DNA from: an uncultured Acidobacteriia bacterium
GTDB lineage: Bacteria > Acidobacteriota > Terriglobia > Bryobacterales > Bryobacteraceae
Length of the DNA: 64,000 nt
Assembly: GCA_903909435.1 (NCBI GenBank)
Contig: CAIVVT010000001.1
Location: 1 to 64,000, forward strand
Direction: 5' to 3'
Shown piece by piece: positions 63,489-64,000 of this stretch. The notes beneath the pieces were generated by a model. It saw only the letters and a list, made by a program, of their open reading frames with translations. It did no database searches and was not told where the DNA came from. A program made the translations under genes and the position numbers. The stretch's first letter is position 1, and each line of letters starts with the position of its first letter.

Positions 63489-64000
63489 ATGAATCGAAGA
63501 AGCCTGCTGAGATCCGCCTTGTTGGCCGCGGGCGGAGCGCTGGCCGCGCCGCGCTACAGTGCCGCCGCGGTGCCAAAGACGAAGATCCGGCGCATCCGCT
63601 ACTACGAACCGCCACGCCCCAATCCGACCTTCAATCAGAGCACCCGCATCGTCACCATCGAGACCGACGCTGGCATCACGGGCATCGGCGAAGGCGGGTC
63701 CAAGGACATGCTGGAGCAGTGCGCCTCCATGCTGATCGGCGAAGACCCGTCGCGCATCGACCATCTCTGGCAGTTGATGTACCGCGGCTGGTTCTACCCT
63801 GCCGGGCGCGAGAAACTGCACGCCCTGGGGGCGCTCGACATGGCTCTGTGGGACATCCAGGGCAAGGCCCTGGGCGTCCCGGTCTATCACCTGCTGGGCG
63901 GCCTGTCGCGGGAACACATCGAGTGTTACTCGGGTGGAACCGGCCAGGGCGAGACCCTGCAGGAGCGGGCGCGCGCGGTGATCGAGGCCGGGTTCAGGGC
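63489..64000 (+). CDS. Enolase-superfamily (mandelate racemase/muconate lactonizing type) protein, partial
   Basis: The first 170 codons run off the end of the window. It has a Tat-like N-terminus (MNRRSLLRSALLAAGGALA), then the N-terminal capping domain (RIVTIETDAGITGIGEG, ALGALDMALWDIQGKALG) of the superfamily, which abstract a proton next to a carboxylate. Catalytic residues lie beyond the window, so the substrate class cannot be told. Exported members are common in Acidobacteria and Planctomycetes. It probably forms an operon with the DUF362 gene. Confidence 0.88.
   Translation, partial: MNRRSLLRSALLAAGGALAAPRYSAAAVPKTKIRRIRYYEPPRPNPTFNQSTRIVTIETDAGITGIGEGGSKDMLEQCASMLIGEDPSRIDHLWQLMYRGWFYPAGREKLHALGALDMALWDIQGKALGVPVYHLLGGLSREHIECYSGGTGQGETLQERARAVIEAGFR

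Overview
The window is high-GC bacterial DNA with dense genes on both strands and no sign of plasmid or phage replication functions. The gene set suggests Acidobacteriota, most likely the Bryobacterales/Solibacter branch. The main pointers are several secreted proteins of acidobacterial type, many Tat-exported oxidoreductases (Gfo/Idh/MocA, DUF362, enolase superfamily), and numerous dispersed palindromic repeats. This placement is inference from gene content; no 16S gene is present.

Layout. 1-7.2 kb: a DUF1648-type membrane protein, RNase P RNA (rnpB), a large secreted protein, a MoxR ATPase, a divergent YchF-like GTPase and apolipoprotein N-acyltransferase (lnt). 7.4-12.8 kb: a VOC protein, heme A synthase, a PilZ protein, a Tat-exported oxidoreductase and a PQQ-type beta-propeller. 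13-17.8 kb: two toxin-antitoxin modules (MazEF type with a HepT remnant, TacAT type with an MqsA remnant) on either side of adenosylhomocysteinase and its divergent ArsR/methyltransferase (SahR-like) regulator. 17.8-28.2 kb: carbon entry genes (acs, glpK, glpD), tpx, a YbaK deacylase, a beta-lactamase-like hydrolase, a CPBP protease, an orphan osmoprotectant-binding protein and an Rrf2 regulator. 28.4-41.4 kb: an alpha-glucan phosphorylase, phenylalanine hydroxylase, pckA, an S10 peptidase, a PHP phosphoesterase, a YgfZ folate protein and an MBL hydrolase. 41.6-44.9 kb: a periplasmic dehydrogenase module (Tat subunit, GMC flavoprotein, nine-heme cytochrome c). 46.0-53.7 kb: a complete Kdp potassium ATPase operon. 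It starts with a stress-protein-like gene and a 27-residue peptide and ends with two kinase-less KdpD N-terminal proteins. 53.7-64 kb: a CAP protein, an unlisted 56-residue zinc-ribbon protein, two propeller proteins, hypF, clpS, tmRNA (ssrA) with a GIY-YIG gene just after it, a DUF362 protein and the start of an enolase-superfamily gene.

How the parts work together. glpK and glpD feed glycerol into central metabolism, acs feeds acetate in, and pckA allows gluconeogenesis. The ahcY/SahR-like pair recycles S-adenosylhomocysteine. The Kdp cluster is a high-affinity potassium uptake system. Four TTAYRCC-type repeats, exactly 11 bp apart, sit upstream of its first gene and look like a response-regulator operator, but no histidine kinase or KdpE is encoded in the window.

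The most unusual signals are the tandem split KdpD proteins with that operator, a palindromic repeat inserted in frame inside hypF (like Rickettsia palindromic elements), nested palindromic elements in many intergenic gaps, the nine-heme dehydrogenase module, and a divergent YchF paralogue.
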